Source of the DNA: Acidisarcina sp963790505
GTDB taxonomy: Bacteria; Acidobacteriota; Terriglobia; Terriglobales; Acidobacteriaceae
Assembly: GCA_963790505.1 (NCBI GenBank)
Contig: CAWBOT010000002.1
Span: 620,001 to 684,000, forward strand
DNA length: 64,000 nt
Reading direction: 5' to 3'
Shown here in pieces: positions 63,974 through 64,000 of the stretch. Numbering within the stretch: position 1 is the first letter of the stretch; each line of letters begins with the position of its first letter. The translations under genes and the position numbers were made by a program. The notes below the pieces were generated by a model. That model was not told the DNA's origin. It saw only the letters and a program-made list of their open reading frames with translations, and did no database searches.

Positions 63974-64000
63974 CGTGCTCCACAGTATCTCTTCTATCAG

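Overview
The window looks like a chromosomal segment of an Acidobacteriota bacterium, most plausibly Terriglobia/Acidobacteriaceae (Granulicella, Terriglobus or Edaphobacter-like). This is an inference from the high-GC coding style, the gene families present (DUF4126, DUF1254/DUF1214, YceI, GH127, GlgE with a TreS-maltokinase fusion, a three-repeat Tyr/Asn-rich secreted protein) and two families of short palindromic intergenic repeats. No rRNA, tRNA or CRISPR array was seen.

Layout. 1-1.7 kb: 3' end of RNase PH and a LacD/DhnA-type aldolase. 1.7-5.7 kb: an accessory patch with a complete IS481 element (inverted repeats and a 6-bp target duplication), a REP-associated tyrosine transposase flanked by its own REP palindromes, the 3' remnant of a probable secreted effector followed by a periplasmic two-repeat partner protein, an IS110 fragment and a REP cluster. 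5.7-10 kb: TPR protein, pentapeptide-repeat membrane protein, GH24 lysozyme and a large secreted/outer-membrane protein, all on the minus strand. 10.3-19.8 kb: DUF4126 protein, a MerA-like flavoprotein, then the GlgE alpha-glucan module (glgE, treS-mak fusion, GT81-like glycosyltransferase) and a small channel-like protein. 19.9-26.1 kb: glycerol catabolism (glpK, glpD, glpF), then zwf and a flavin reductase. 26.2-34.5 kb: an exopolysaccharide operon (BY-kinase, two GT2, O-antigen ligase/polymerase, two GT4). 34.5-42 kb: a zone of damaged genes (GH127 with many indels, DUF1254 protein with an internal deletion) around a metallophosphoesterase and a large MscS-type channel. 42-50.2 kb: DUF4239, YceI, ThiS, phosphoesterase, VOC protein divergent from a MarR regulator, HtrA-like protease, and a 799-aa secreted protein. 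50.3-53.9 kb: an A1-type cytochrome c oxidase operon (coxB-A-C plus a small CxxC protein). 53.9-64 kb: pdxS-pdxT, GNAT, nhaA, DUF1569, VOC, miaB, bifunctional nuclease, an ISNCY-type insertion sequence, and a MATE exporter.

How the genes work together. TreS interconverts trehalose and maltose, maltokinase makes maltose-1-phosphate, and GlgE polymerises it into alpha-glucan. GlpF/GlpK/GlpD bring glycerol to dihydroxyacetone phosphate, and Zwf supplies NADPH beside a flavin reductase. PdxS/PdxT make pyridoxal 5'-phosphate. The EPS operon carries polymerisation, export-control and glycosyl-transfer functions but no visible flippase or initiating transferase.

Caveat. At least four otherwise intact genes (treS-mak, a GT4, a VOC protein, nhaA) are each broken by one single-base indel, and the GH127 gene by several. 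Either these genes are freshly inactivated or the assembly has residual indel errors; read-level data would decide.
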